From assembly GCA_964459445.1 (NCBI GenBank), contig CAYWMP010000138.1:1-16053 (forward strand): a stretch of DNA of 16,053 nucleotides. The letters run 5' to 3'. This DNA is from CAYWMP01 sp964459445. Its GTDB lineage: Bacteria > Desulfobacterota > DSM-4660 > Desulfatiglandales > HGW-15. This document shows, one piece after another, positions 1 to 7,095 of the stretch; the stretch's first letter is position 1, and each line of letters opens with the position of its first letter. Position numbers and translations under genes: made by a program. Below the pieces are notes generated by a model. That model saw only the letters and a list, made by a program, of their open reading frames with translations, made no database searches and was not told where the DNA came from.

Positions 1-81
1 CTGTCAGATTTGTTTGACTCGTTTAGTCAAAGAATCGCGGTGTAAGGAGCTAAAAGAAAGATCAGGGTGCTTTGCCTGTCC

Positions 82-111
82 TTGACACAAGCTGATACTG
101 TTCCATATACT
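82..111 (+). promoter_or_regulatory. sigma70 promoter for the UbiD remnant
   Basis: A perfect -35 hexamer TTGACA (82-87) is followed after 18 bases by TATACT (106-111), which matches the -10 consensus at five of six positions. Transcription would start near 118, leaving a leader of about 40 nt before the ATG at 157. The call rests on consensus match and position only. Confidence 0.5.
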
Positions 112-156
112 TTCATTTCTGAGGAGTGAATAAACTTGCAGAGAGAGGGGTTTCCC

Positions 157-303
157 ATGGTTCAACAGCAAAAGGAAAACACGAGTAACCGGTCAAGGGA
201 TTTGAGGGGATGGCTCGAAAAATTAGAGAGCGAAGACGAACTCAGTACGGTGGAGGCCAAGGTCGAGTGCGGAGGCGAGATACAGGAGATCGGTCGGATG
301 TAA
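157..303 (+). pseudogene. N-terminal remnant of a UbiD-family decarboxylase
   Basis: This 48-codon frame starts at an ATG with AGGGG six bases upstream and ends in TAA at 301-303. Residues 15-47 (DLRGWLEKLESEDEL, then GGEIQEIGR) read like the first conserved stretch of UbiD-family prenyl-FMN-dependent decarboxylases, which normally continue for 400-500 residues. Everything after this opening stretch is missing: the next 170 bases hold a hairpin and an unrelated minus-strand fragment. It is therefore read as a truncated gene with promoter and ribosome-binding site still intact. It could be expressed as a short peptide, but no function is expected, because the flavin-binding and catalytic parts of the family lie further downstream. 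The family assignment rests on one short segment and is moderate. Confidence 0.6.
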
Positions 304-324
304 ACATTTTAACAAGCTAAGTAA

Positions 325-357
325 TCAGCGACCTCCGGCTTTGCCGGAGGTCGCTGA
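325..357 (-). terminator. Perfect 15-bp hairpin, likely terminator of a lost minus-strand gene
   Basis: Arms 325-339 and 343-357 are exact reverse complements (TCAGCGACCTCCGGC and its complement) around a 3-base TTT loop. Read on the minus strand, the stem starts directly after the TAG stop at 358-360 of the adjacent gene fragment. It is followed by a mixed T-rich stretch (TTACTTAGCTTGTT), so it could act as a terminator for that gene. There is no clean T-run on either side, so another role of the hairpin is possible. Confidence 0.5.
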
Positions 358-480
358 CTATAACAATAGGCTTTTTGCGTCAAACGAATTTTTATCCCAA
401 TCTAATTTGTGGGGCATCTCCCCAAACCAGTTTGTAAAATTAATTCGAAAGGACAGTATTTCTACTAACTCCGCTGAATT
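358..480 (-). pseudogene. 3' fragment of an unrecognised minus-strand gene
   Basis: A 40-codon minus-strand frame runs from a TAA at 481-483 to a TAG at 358-360. It contains no usable start except an internal Met. The translation (for example INFTNWFGEMPHKLDWDKN) has mixed, protein-like composition rather than low complexity, and the strong hairpin at 325-357 sits directly behind its stop, as expected for a real gene end. The upstream boundary coincides with the edge of the structured repeat (about 479). The simplest reading is the C-terminus of a gene cut off by, or before, arrival of the repeat. The family is not recognised. Confidence 0.3.
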
Positions 481-874
481 TTATTTAGCCGCCCGCGCTC
501 CTTCGCCTTCGCTCAGGTTTGCTCGACCCACACGGACTGACCCGCTGGAGGCGGACAAGCACCGGCCGTCGCTATAGCTATGGCCCGGCAGGCGCATAGT
601 ACTGAGATATAATTGCTTGGTATTGTTGGGGAAGATTTTCTCAGGAAAAATGAATGTTTTCTTTTTTCCTGATAATTTCTTCCCGATCTCAATCCCATGT
701 TTGGGATTGAGGCCTGCGTTGCAGGCATACTAAGCAATTTGACTTATCCCCGCGCCTCTGAGAACTCGGTGTGAGTTCATCTATTGTAAATTGACTTCGG
801 CCAAGTCGGACGAACTAAAAGTCTGTGCTTGCCCGCCATACTTCTGGCGGGCATGTCTGCGGTTAAACTATTTT
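479..874 (+). repeat. Structured repeat, copy A (inverted partner at 2954-3374)
   Basis: About 396 bases that reappear, diverged and inverted, at 2954-3374. Shared landmarks in order are: TTTTA-TAGCCGC at the left edge; a 57-base block (552-608) with one mismatch between copies; a 127-base core (612-738); an identical 20-base block around TTGACTTCGGCCAAGTC (790-809), itself a small hairpin; a GCCCGCC...GGCGGGC hairpin (831-852); GTCTGCGGTTAAA (855-867); and ACTATTTT (867-874). The element carries no transposase and no believable protein. It ends about 175 bases before the substrate-binding protein gene and points towards it. It could be a non-autonomous mobile element or a structured RNA locus; the family is not recognised. 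Confidence 0.85.
612..738 (+). repeat. 127-bp three-arm foldback core of copy A
   Basis: The core begins ATTGCTTGGT and ends ACTAAGCAAT, complementary termini of 10 bp with one G-T pair. Inside are three hairpins in series. The first is a long imperfect stem (core positions 18-43 with 48-73) in a single register. The second is a CAATCCCA/TGGGATTG stem with TGTT loop (core 79-98). The third is a perfect GCCTGC/GCAGGC stem with GTT loop (core 101-115). Together they make a cloverleaf-like layout, possible as RNA or as single-stranded DNA. Copy B keeps the same length, the closing stem and the arms. Confidence 0.7.
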
Positions 875-952
875 CCTATTTTTCTTAAAGAGTAAAGCAC
901 TCTACGCAGAAGCGGGATTTTTCGGAAAATAAGTCAACCCATCCAAGCATTT

Positions 953-968
953 TGGCATAATAATTGCC
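953..968 (+). promoter_or_regulatory. Possible sigma54-type promoter for the substrate-binding protein
   Basis: TGGCAT-AATAA-TTGCC places GG at 954-955 and GC at 966-967, the 12-base offset required for -24/-12 promoters. It matches the consensus except at the last base of each half. Predicted start is near 979, about 70 bases before the ATG at 1049. No activator-binding repeats were identified, so this is tentative. Confidence 0.35.
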
Positions 969-1048
969 TGCATATCTATAGGATTCTTACTAAAAAAATC
1001 GCTAAAAAATATTCATTTTGAATGATTTTACATATGGAGGATTTAAGG

Positions 1049-2218
1049 ATGCGCCTCTGGAAAAAGAGCACCATCGTGCTGCTTGTATTGACCCTTTTCT
1101 TCTCTGTTTCCCTTTCCGTTTTGGCGAAACAGAAAACAAGTATTCTACCGAAAAAATCTCCGAATAGTGATAAATGGCGAATCGCCTATTATGAAGGCGG
1201 TCAATATGCCGACTATGACAGTACGCTGTTGGCGACCATCAATGGCCTGATGGAACTCGGCTGGATCGACAAGGAAGATACCGAGCCTCTCAGGGACCAC
1301 ACCGCAAAACAGTTATGGCAATGGCTGACTGAAAGCAATAGGAGCAAATTCCTTGAGTTTGTGGGTGATGCCTTTTACTCTCTAGACTGGGATGCCGCAA
1401 ACAGAGAAACTGAATCAAAGGCCTTGATCGATCGAGTCAACAAAGGCAAAGATATTGACTTAATCATATCCATGGGAACCTGGTCCGGCCAGGACCTGGC
1501 GAATAATCGGCACAAAATACCAACGCTTGTCATGTCTGCAAGCAACGCCGTCACATCGGGGATCGTCGTGGGTGCGAATGATTCCGGATTTGATCATGTT
1601 CATGCACACCTTTCCCCAAAAAGGGATGAAAACCAGATTAGACTCTTCCACGATATCGTTGAATTCAAAAGGCTGGGGGTTATCTATGAGAACAGTGTGG
1701 CCGGCCGGAGTTATGCAGCCATTGATCAAATTGAAAAGATTGCAGCAGAACGGGGGTTTGAAATCGTCAGATGTTTTGCTAAAAGCGATATTCCGGACGT
1801 TTCCCTAAGGGAACAGGAATATATCAGTTGTTTTGAGAGATTGGCTACACAAACCGACGCCATTTATGTGACGATTCACGGAGGGGCAAGCGATAAATCG
1901 ATTCCAAAACTGGTCGATATAGCCATCAAAAACAATATACCCACTTTTTCTCAATCCGGTTCAAACGAAGTAGAAAGTGGCATCCTCCTAAGCCTTTCCA
2001 CTAAGGATTTCAGGTATGTAGGGCTTTTTGAGGCTGCCATAATAGCTAAAGTGCTGAATGGTGCAAAACCAAGAGACCTGGAACAGGTGTTTGAAGAATC
2101 CCCCAATCTGGCTGTCAACCTGAAGACGGCCGAGCTGATAGGGTATCTGGATGATCTTAGAATTGATGTCCTGGCAGCGGCAGATGAATTCTATCGGGAG
2201 ATCGAAAAACCAATGTAA
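1049..2218 (+). CDS. Solitary secreted substrate-binding protein (ABC_sub_bind-like)
   Basis: A 389-residue product likely exported to the periplasm. The ATG at 1049 is preferred over the in-frame one at 1022, because GGAGG ends 8 bases before it and it yields a clean signal peptide: MRLWKK, then a hydrophobic stretch, with a likely cut after VLA (residue 26). The mature part has the two-lobed periplasmic-binding architecture of the PF04392-type family. DLIISMGTWSGQDL and IPTLVMSASNAV resemble the first lobe, GVIYENSVAGRS the hinge region, and NLAVNLKTAELIGYLDD the family's closing segment. There is no lipobox Cys. No permease or ATPase gene is adjacent, so it either serves a remote transporter or a sensor. 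The ligand cannot be inferred. It lies alone between two inverted structured repeats, with a possible sigma54 promoter upstream. Confidence 0.8.
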   Translation: MRLWKKSTIVLLVLTLFFSVSLSVLAKQKTSILPKKSPNSDKWRIAYYEGGQYADYDSTLLATINGLMELGWIDKEDTEPLRDHTAKQLWQWLTESNRSKFLEFVGDAFYSLDWDAANRETESKALIDRVNKGKDIDLIISMGTWSGQDLANNRHKIPTLVMSASNAVTSGIVVGANDSGFDHVHAHLSPKRDENQIRLFHDIVEFKRLGVIYENSVAGRSYAAIDQIEKIAAERGFEIVRCFAKSDIPDVSLREQEYISCFERLATQTDAIYVTIHGGASDKSIPKLVDIAIKNNIPTFSQSGSNEVESGILLSLSTKDFRYVGLFEAAIIAKVLNGAKPRDLEQVFEESPNLAVNLKTAELIGYLDDLRIDVLAAADEFYREIEKPM

Positions 2219-2609
2219 TTTGGCAGGGTAAATTTGATTGTCTTGTTCTTAAATATCCCCGAACTACTTTGGACATCTCACACAGAGTCCCCAGAGCTTT
2301 AGAGTTTTAGATCCGAATTCCTGTGAGAGGAATTCAGATCAATTCTCCACGCTCCGCGGAAACTACAAAATATATTTCGAGCTCCGAATGTATGCGTGCC
2401 ACTTCCTAATTATCAACCCCGAAGGGCGTGACGGTTGACCTGATTTTTCCTTCTCAAAAAATCAGATCAAAAAAGACTCACTCTGCGTTCTTTGCGGGCT
2501 CTAGCGACCCTGAGAAAATTCAAAGAGGAGCGGGTGTGAAATATATCAATTCCTATTGGACAAGCAAAACTCCACATCTTATCTGATAAGCCAAGTGTTA
2601 TGGGAAGGT
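2219..2609. other. Non-coding spacer between convergent genes
   Basis: 391 bases between the ends of the substrate-binding protein and MoaD-like genes. No credible gene was seen. It contains the hairpin at 2310-2340, a weak AT-rich foldback (CTGATTTTT 2440-2448 with AAAAATCAG 2457-2465) and phrases such as CTCTGCGTTCTTTGCGGG and CACACAGAGTCCCCAGAG. These resemble degenerate intergenic repeats, and a similar CTCACAGAGTTCCCAAAGG occurs inside repeat copy B. Confidence 0.5.
2310..2340. terminator. Hairpin downstream of the substrate-binding protein gene
   Basis: GATCCGAATTCCT (2310-2322) pairs with AGGAATTCAGATC (2328-2340) with one mismatch and a 5-base loop. It is the best foldback after the stop at 2218, but no T-run follows it, so a terminator role is uncertain. 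Confidence 0.3.
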
Positions 2610-2876
2610 CTAACCCCCCGAAACCGGGATATGCAAATCGAGCACATCCCCCTCATTTAGCACATAATCAAATCCCTTCAACTGTCCGTTCACAAAGACA
2701 TGAAGCATCATGTCGTCATAGGTCTCCGGAGGTTCCAGCGAGGGTAGTTTTTGAAGCAGTGTCTCCACCTTCGTTCCCTCCTTGACTTCAATCGCGAGGT
2801 CCTTTCCCTCCAGGATTTTTGAATCCAGCCCCTTTGTTGCCCCTATGGCAAAGGTGGATCTGATTTTGATTTTCAT
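2610..2876 (-). CDS. MoaD/ThiS-like ubiquitin-fold sulfur-carrier protein
   Basis: 88 residues ending in SGG, the C-terminal Gly-Gly that MoaD and ThiS proteins use as an adenylated/thiocarboxylated tail for sulfur transfer. The closing segment VFVNGQLKGFDYVLNEGDVL is the characteristic beta-grasp end of these families (VNG, then a turn, then GD-x-L). The length is typical. These carriers feed molybdopterin/tungstopterin or thiamine thiazole synthesis. Nothing here separates the two, because no ThiG, MoaE or MoeB/ThiF-type activating enzyme gene is nearby. It converges on the substrate-binding protein gene and begins 77 bases from repeat copy B. No strong ribosome-binding site is visible (AAGAG about 10 bases upstream), but the frame and tail are convincing. 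Confidence 0.85.
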   Translation of the reverse strand: MKIKIRSTFAIGATKGLDSKILEGKDLAIEVKEGTKVETLLQKLPSLEPPETYDDMMLHVFVNGQLKGFDYVLNEGDVLDLHIPVSGG

Positions 2877-2953
2877 GGGAAATTCACTCTTGTATGGTAC
2901 TGGCTTTTTGAAATGAAAATAGAGGTGTTATCAATCATCGAGGTAGCATTTTT

Positions 2954-3374
2954 AAAATAGTCTTTTAACCGCAGACTCGTCCGCCAGAAGTAAGGCGGGC
3001 TAGCGCAGACATTTAGTCCGGCCGACTTGGCCGAAGTCAATTGCCAACAGATGTTTTCTCACAGAGTTCCCAAAGGCACGGAGGTATACCAGATTGCTTA
3101 GTCAGCCTGCATCGCAGGCCTCAATCCCTAATACAGGATTGGGAAGGGGAAGAGGTTCTAAGGAAAAAAGAAAGCTTTCATTTTTCCATAGCACTTCTTC
3201 CCCAACCACACTAAGCAATCAAATCTCAGTACTATGCGCCTGCCGGGCCATAGCTTTAGCGACGGCCGGTGCTTGTCCGTTTCTCGCGGATCCGTCTGCG
3301 TGGGTCGAGTGACCCTGAGTGAAGTCGAAGGGGAACCCCGCAGCGCGGGATGCAAGCACGCGCGGCTATTAAAA
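2954..3374 (-). repeat. Structured repeat, copy B (inverted partner of 479-874)
   Basis: About 421 bases matching copy A on the opposite strand with the same landmarks in the same order. Compared with A, the 57-base block (3223-3279) has 56 identical bases and the 127-base core (3093-3219) has 103 identical bases without gaps. The outer part (about 3300-3374) carries extra sequence, including CTTCGACTTCACTCAGG and CCCCGCAGCGCGGG foldback phrases on the appropriate strands. It ends five bases short of the stop codon of the PHP gene (stop at 3379-3381) and points towards the MoaD-like gene. No coding function is supported. Confidence 0.85.
3093..3219 (-). repeat. 127-bp three-arm foldback core of copy B
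   Basis: Same length as the copy A core. The closing stem ATTGCTTAGT/ACTAAGCAAT is perfect here. The long arm is extended (core pairs 17-74, 26-65, 29-62 and 44-47 are paired in B but mismatched or absent in A). Core pair 31-60 is C-G in A and A-T in B, a full compensatory change. The second arm is partly decayed (one wobble and one mismatch near the loop). The third arm GCCTGC/GCAGGC is intact, with a GAT loop instead of GTT. Confidence 0.7.
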
Positions 3375-3378
3375 CGCT

Positions 3379-4452
3379 TTATTCGAGAAGGTCCTCCGAT
3401 TCCCTGAGATAGATTGGATTGGAGAAAATCCAGGGTTTCCAACCGAAAAGCAAGACATGTCGATAGGCTTCAATGCGATAGACACCTGGCTCGGTGACGT
3501 GATAAGCGGCCTCTGTTCCCTGCCATACTTTTTCAAGTTTTCCGTCTTTTATGAGCCGGATTTCGCCTTCACTGGGCAGTTCGACGACCAGATCGCCACG
3601 GTTGAATAGCTCCTCTTCTCCCTGAATCATGTCCGACCCGTCTTCAGAGATGAAGATGAATTTAAATCCCTTTGCAGGGCAAAGTCCGTCATGGGCAATA
3701 AACAAACGGCCGTTCTTGATGGCATCATAGACTTTTGATTTTGCCTCCTCAAAATCTTTGGACATGGGTCTGTTAAGGTGAATATGAATATTCACCGTTG
3801 TCATGAGCTTATCGTAGTTGATGGGCCTGAATTTTATAGGTCCCCAACTGAACAAGGTCCCATGGGCGTCGGACCCGCCGATGGCCACAACCCTTCTCTC
3901 CTGATTCATTTTGTCCCAAAAGGAGATGGTGTCTAGACTTGGTCCCTTCAAGGACTGTCGCTTAAACATTAAACAGTAAATCCCATGAAAAGGGCTCCTG
4001 ATTCGCTCCTTCCATCTGGACATGAAATTCCAGATACTGATGCCGGTATACCCCTGAACCGCGAGGTCGTTCCATGTGAAGGCCACAAATCGCTCGTTTA
4101 ATGGCATCCCCTTTTCAAAGGGATGGGCCAGAAAGCCGAAGCCGTCTTGTTGATTGACACCGTCTATAACTTCCTGAGGTCCCAGGTTGTCGCCTTTCAC
4201 GATCTTCTCAATGTCGTAGGCCAGATAGTGATGAAATCGTTCTCCTATTTCGAGACCCACTAGAACGAGCACATCCCCATAGTAGCCTTCGTCCTGAATC
4301 GGCAATGAATCGAGCCAGAAATCGTGATCGTTTATGCCGATGAAGTTCAGGCCTGCCCTGGATGCAGCGCCGGCGATTTCAGCAGCGCTGAGGGCGCCGT
4401 CCGAATGGGACGTGTGGATATGCAGGTTCCCTATGTATTCATAGTCGAACAT
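3379..4452 (-). CDS. PHP-domain metal-dependent phosphoesterase
   Basis: 357 residues, presumably cytoplasmic (no signal peptide). The PHP metal-site motifs are all present: HIHTSHSDG (His11, His13, Asp18), NDHD (Asp42, His43), Glu68 in VGLEIG, His110 in FLAHP, and Asp195/His197 in GGSDAHG. Such domains hydrolyse phosphoesters with two or three metal ions; the substrate is not predictable. Residues from about 280 to the end (LVVELPSEGEIRLIKDGKL, then GVYRIEAYRH) look like a beta-sandwich, seen in related stand-alone PHP proteins. AGG lies about 9 bases before the ATG. The gene follows the ABC permease gene in the same direction after a 212-base spacer, so it may have its own promoter. Its stop lies five bases from repeat copy B; the C-terminus looks complete rather than cut. 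Confidence 0.87.
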   Translation of the reverse strand: MFDYEYIGNLHIHTSHSDGALSAAEIAGAASRAGLNFIGINDHDFWLDSLPIQDEGYYGDVLVLVGLEIGERFHHYLAYDIEKIVKGDNLGPQEVIDGVNQQDGFGFLAHPFEKGMPLNERFVAFTWNDLAVQGYTGISIWNFMSRWKERIRSPFHGIYCLMFKRQSLKGPSLDTISFWDKMNQERRVVAIGGSDAHGTLFSWGPIKFRPINYDKLMTTVNIHIHLNRPMSKDFEEAKSKVYDAIKNGRLFIAHDGLCPAKGFKFIFISEDGSDMIQGEEELFNRGDLVVELPSEGEIRLIKDGKLEKVWQGTEAAYHVTEPGVYRIEAYRHVLLFGWKPWIFSNPIYLRESEDLLE

Positions 4453-4521
4453 TCTTTTCTACCTGATAGAATTTGTTCTATATCTAAAAACAGTCTAGAT
4501 AGTCAATACAACCTTGGGGTT

Positions 4522-4664
4522 TTGGAGTATTGGAGTGTTGGAGTAGTGGTAAACTCTTTTGCCAATTTTGTGGTTATAACAAATCCGCCGGAGATTAAAT
4601 ACCCTTAGCTTCTTCTCCCAATAAAATCAATCCTCCAAGACTCCAGCAATCCATCACTCCAATC
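4522..4664. repeat. TGGAGT-type short repeats in inverted arrangement
   Basis: At 4522-4549 TTGGAG is repeated three times (TTGGAGTATTGGAGTGTTGG, then AGTAGTGG). At 4629-4664 the complementary pattern occurs (CTCCAAGACTCCAGCAATCC, then ATCACTCCAAT). The two could pair imperfectly across an 80-base loop. The right unit ends one base before the permease stop codon. The spacer has no gene of its own. Confidence 0.5.
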
Positions 4665-6336
4665 TTAGAGCTCATACCTCTCTACCGCCTTTAGTCCCAT
4701 CTTCATGGGCTTGTATATGGCGCCCGCAATGACGATCAACACAACCAAAAAGGACGGGATGATGAAGAGCCATTGCAGCGCTGTGATCGATTGGTCCCTT
4801 GCATTAGCTATAAATAACAGATAAACGGGCCCGGCCTCAAGCACAAGGAGCACGACCATGAAAAGAGCGCTAAAGATCATATACATCAACCCGCCGAAGC
4901 CGGTGGCGACCTGTGCGATATTCTCGTAATTGAAATTCGGATACATAGCCCCGAACCCGACGGCAAGCGCCACAATGCCCAAGACCGCCAGGAGCATCGT
5001 GGTTGAGGTCAAAATCATCATAAAGAGGGTTGCATCCAAAATATAGTTTGTGAAGATAACCAGTGTTTCCGCTAGAGCAACCATAGGGAAGACATAAAGA
5101 AGAAATTTACCCCAAAGAAACCGCTTCAAAGAGACGGGTGAAGAGCGAACAATCCAGAAGGCCCTGCCCTCAGAGCTAACCGCGGGATATATGAAACGGA
5201 CAGAGATTGCCGAAACCACAAAGGCGGCAAGACCCATGTTGAGAAAGGCAATTTCGTTTTGCAAAAATTCAAGTCTGACGGGACTCCTCTCCAGGGGAAG
5301 GACGCTGAAATTATAGAGGTAGACCACCACAAGGGCCCCAAGGAGCAGCAATTGCGACCATTGGGTGTTATCCCGAAAAAAGGTCCGAACATCCTTGTCC
5401 AGAATTGAGGCGAGATCAAAACCCGCAGGCTTTTTCAACACCCGGACAATCATATCCAGCAGAATTTTTCCTCCTCGTCTCCTTTTGGCCTCCTGTGATT
5501 TCGAAAACCCAGAGAAATAGAGGGCGCCTGCCACCCAGATGTTGATGACGATCATGGACATGGCTGAACTCCAAAGGAGCATCACCTCAAAAAAATGTCT
5601 CTTCCCCGATGATCCTCCTAAATGGCCCCACAGGGTTTCAGTCATCCAATGGGTCGGCAGGTAGGGTGAATCGGGGGCTTTAAGGGCGCTGATATATTGC
5701 ATGACGCTAAAAAAAGCCTCGGGATCAACCAGTCTTTCGGGTCTTAAGAAACGGAACAATAAATACAGGGCAATGACCACGAAAATCATGAAAAGCATGA
5801 TAATATCGCGCGTCCTCTGCGCCGGAAAGATGCTCACCATGATCATGGTAATTAGGATGCCTATACCGGCTGCGATGATCACCGTGCCAAAGCCCATATG
5901 GACGAGGCTCCAATAGAAACCTATACCGGGACGATAAACATAGGCATAGGCCATCATAATGGGCAGGCCGAAAATAACCACCATCCATGAACTATCGACC
6001 ACCGTATTTACCGTACGGCTCAGAAAAACGTGTTCGAGGATGGACGGCGACCCATGGCAGAGTTCCAGATCCTTTGAAAGATATAAATTGGAAAGGGCCG
6101 TGATGATATTGCTGAAGATCAAAAGAGAAAAAAAGGTCAGAAGGACCATTGCGAGAAGATGATGGGCAAGAATATCACCGATCACTTCCACGGATTGAAA
6201 ATAAATCAAAACACGGCTTGAAAGGAGGAACATCAGTCCCCAGAACACCAGGCCGAAGATCACCATGATCAGCGCCTTTTTTCCACCGCCGGATTCTGGG
6301 CGACTCAAACTGTTTTTGAATCCCAACACCCTGGGG

Positions 6337-6362
<26 letters not shown>
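4665..6362 (-). CDS. ABC transporter permease, multi-helix (ABC_tran_2-like)
   Basis: A 565-residue integral membrane protein with roughly 12 hydrophobic segments (about 29-55, 64-90, 123-143, 149-180, 185-206, 261-284, 336-353, 371-396, 418-438, 444-473, 488-512, 529-550). The segment SSEGRAFWIVRSSPVSLKRF (397-416) before a membrane helix is typical of large permeases of the PF16949 type, in which both membrane halves are one polypeptide. The gene overlaps the end of the ATPase gene by 26 bases, and AAGGA about 7 bases before its ATG lies inside that gene, indicating translational coupling. It is the last gene of the three-gene operon. Substrate and direction are unknown; with no binding protein in the operon, export or an envelope-remodelling role is more likely than import. 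Confidence 0.85.

Positions 6363-7087
<725 letters not shown>

Positions 7088-7095
<8 letters not shown>

Noticed and set aside
2..85. A frame open from the window edge to a TGA at 83-85, with several Cys residues (CQIC, CFACP), as a possible gene tail.
   Set aside because: Only 27 codons are visible, another frame is also open to 45, and the end overlaps a good promoter. Too short to support as a gene.
513..737. Minus-strand 74-residue frame in repeat copy A, matched without gaps by a 72-residue plus-strand frame in copy B (3094-3312).
   Set aside because: The two translations align end to end but differ at about 21 of 72 residues, so most nucleotide differences change the amino acid. That argues against selection on a protein and for conservation of DNA or RNA structure. 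There is no ribosome-binding site or plausible fold.
2439..2466. AT-rich foldback as terminator for the MoaD-like or substrate-binding protein gene.
   Set aside because: The stem is nearly all A-T, far from both stops, and has no U-tract in a useful position.
4453..4664. Plus-strand frame crossing the PHP gene start and the spacer (4324-4608).
   Set aside because: It is antisense to the PHP gene start over its first half and reads through short repeats in the other; no ribosome-binding site and no protein-like features.
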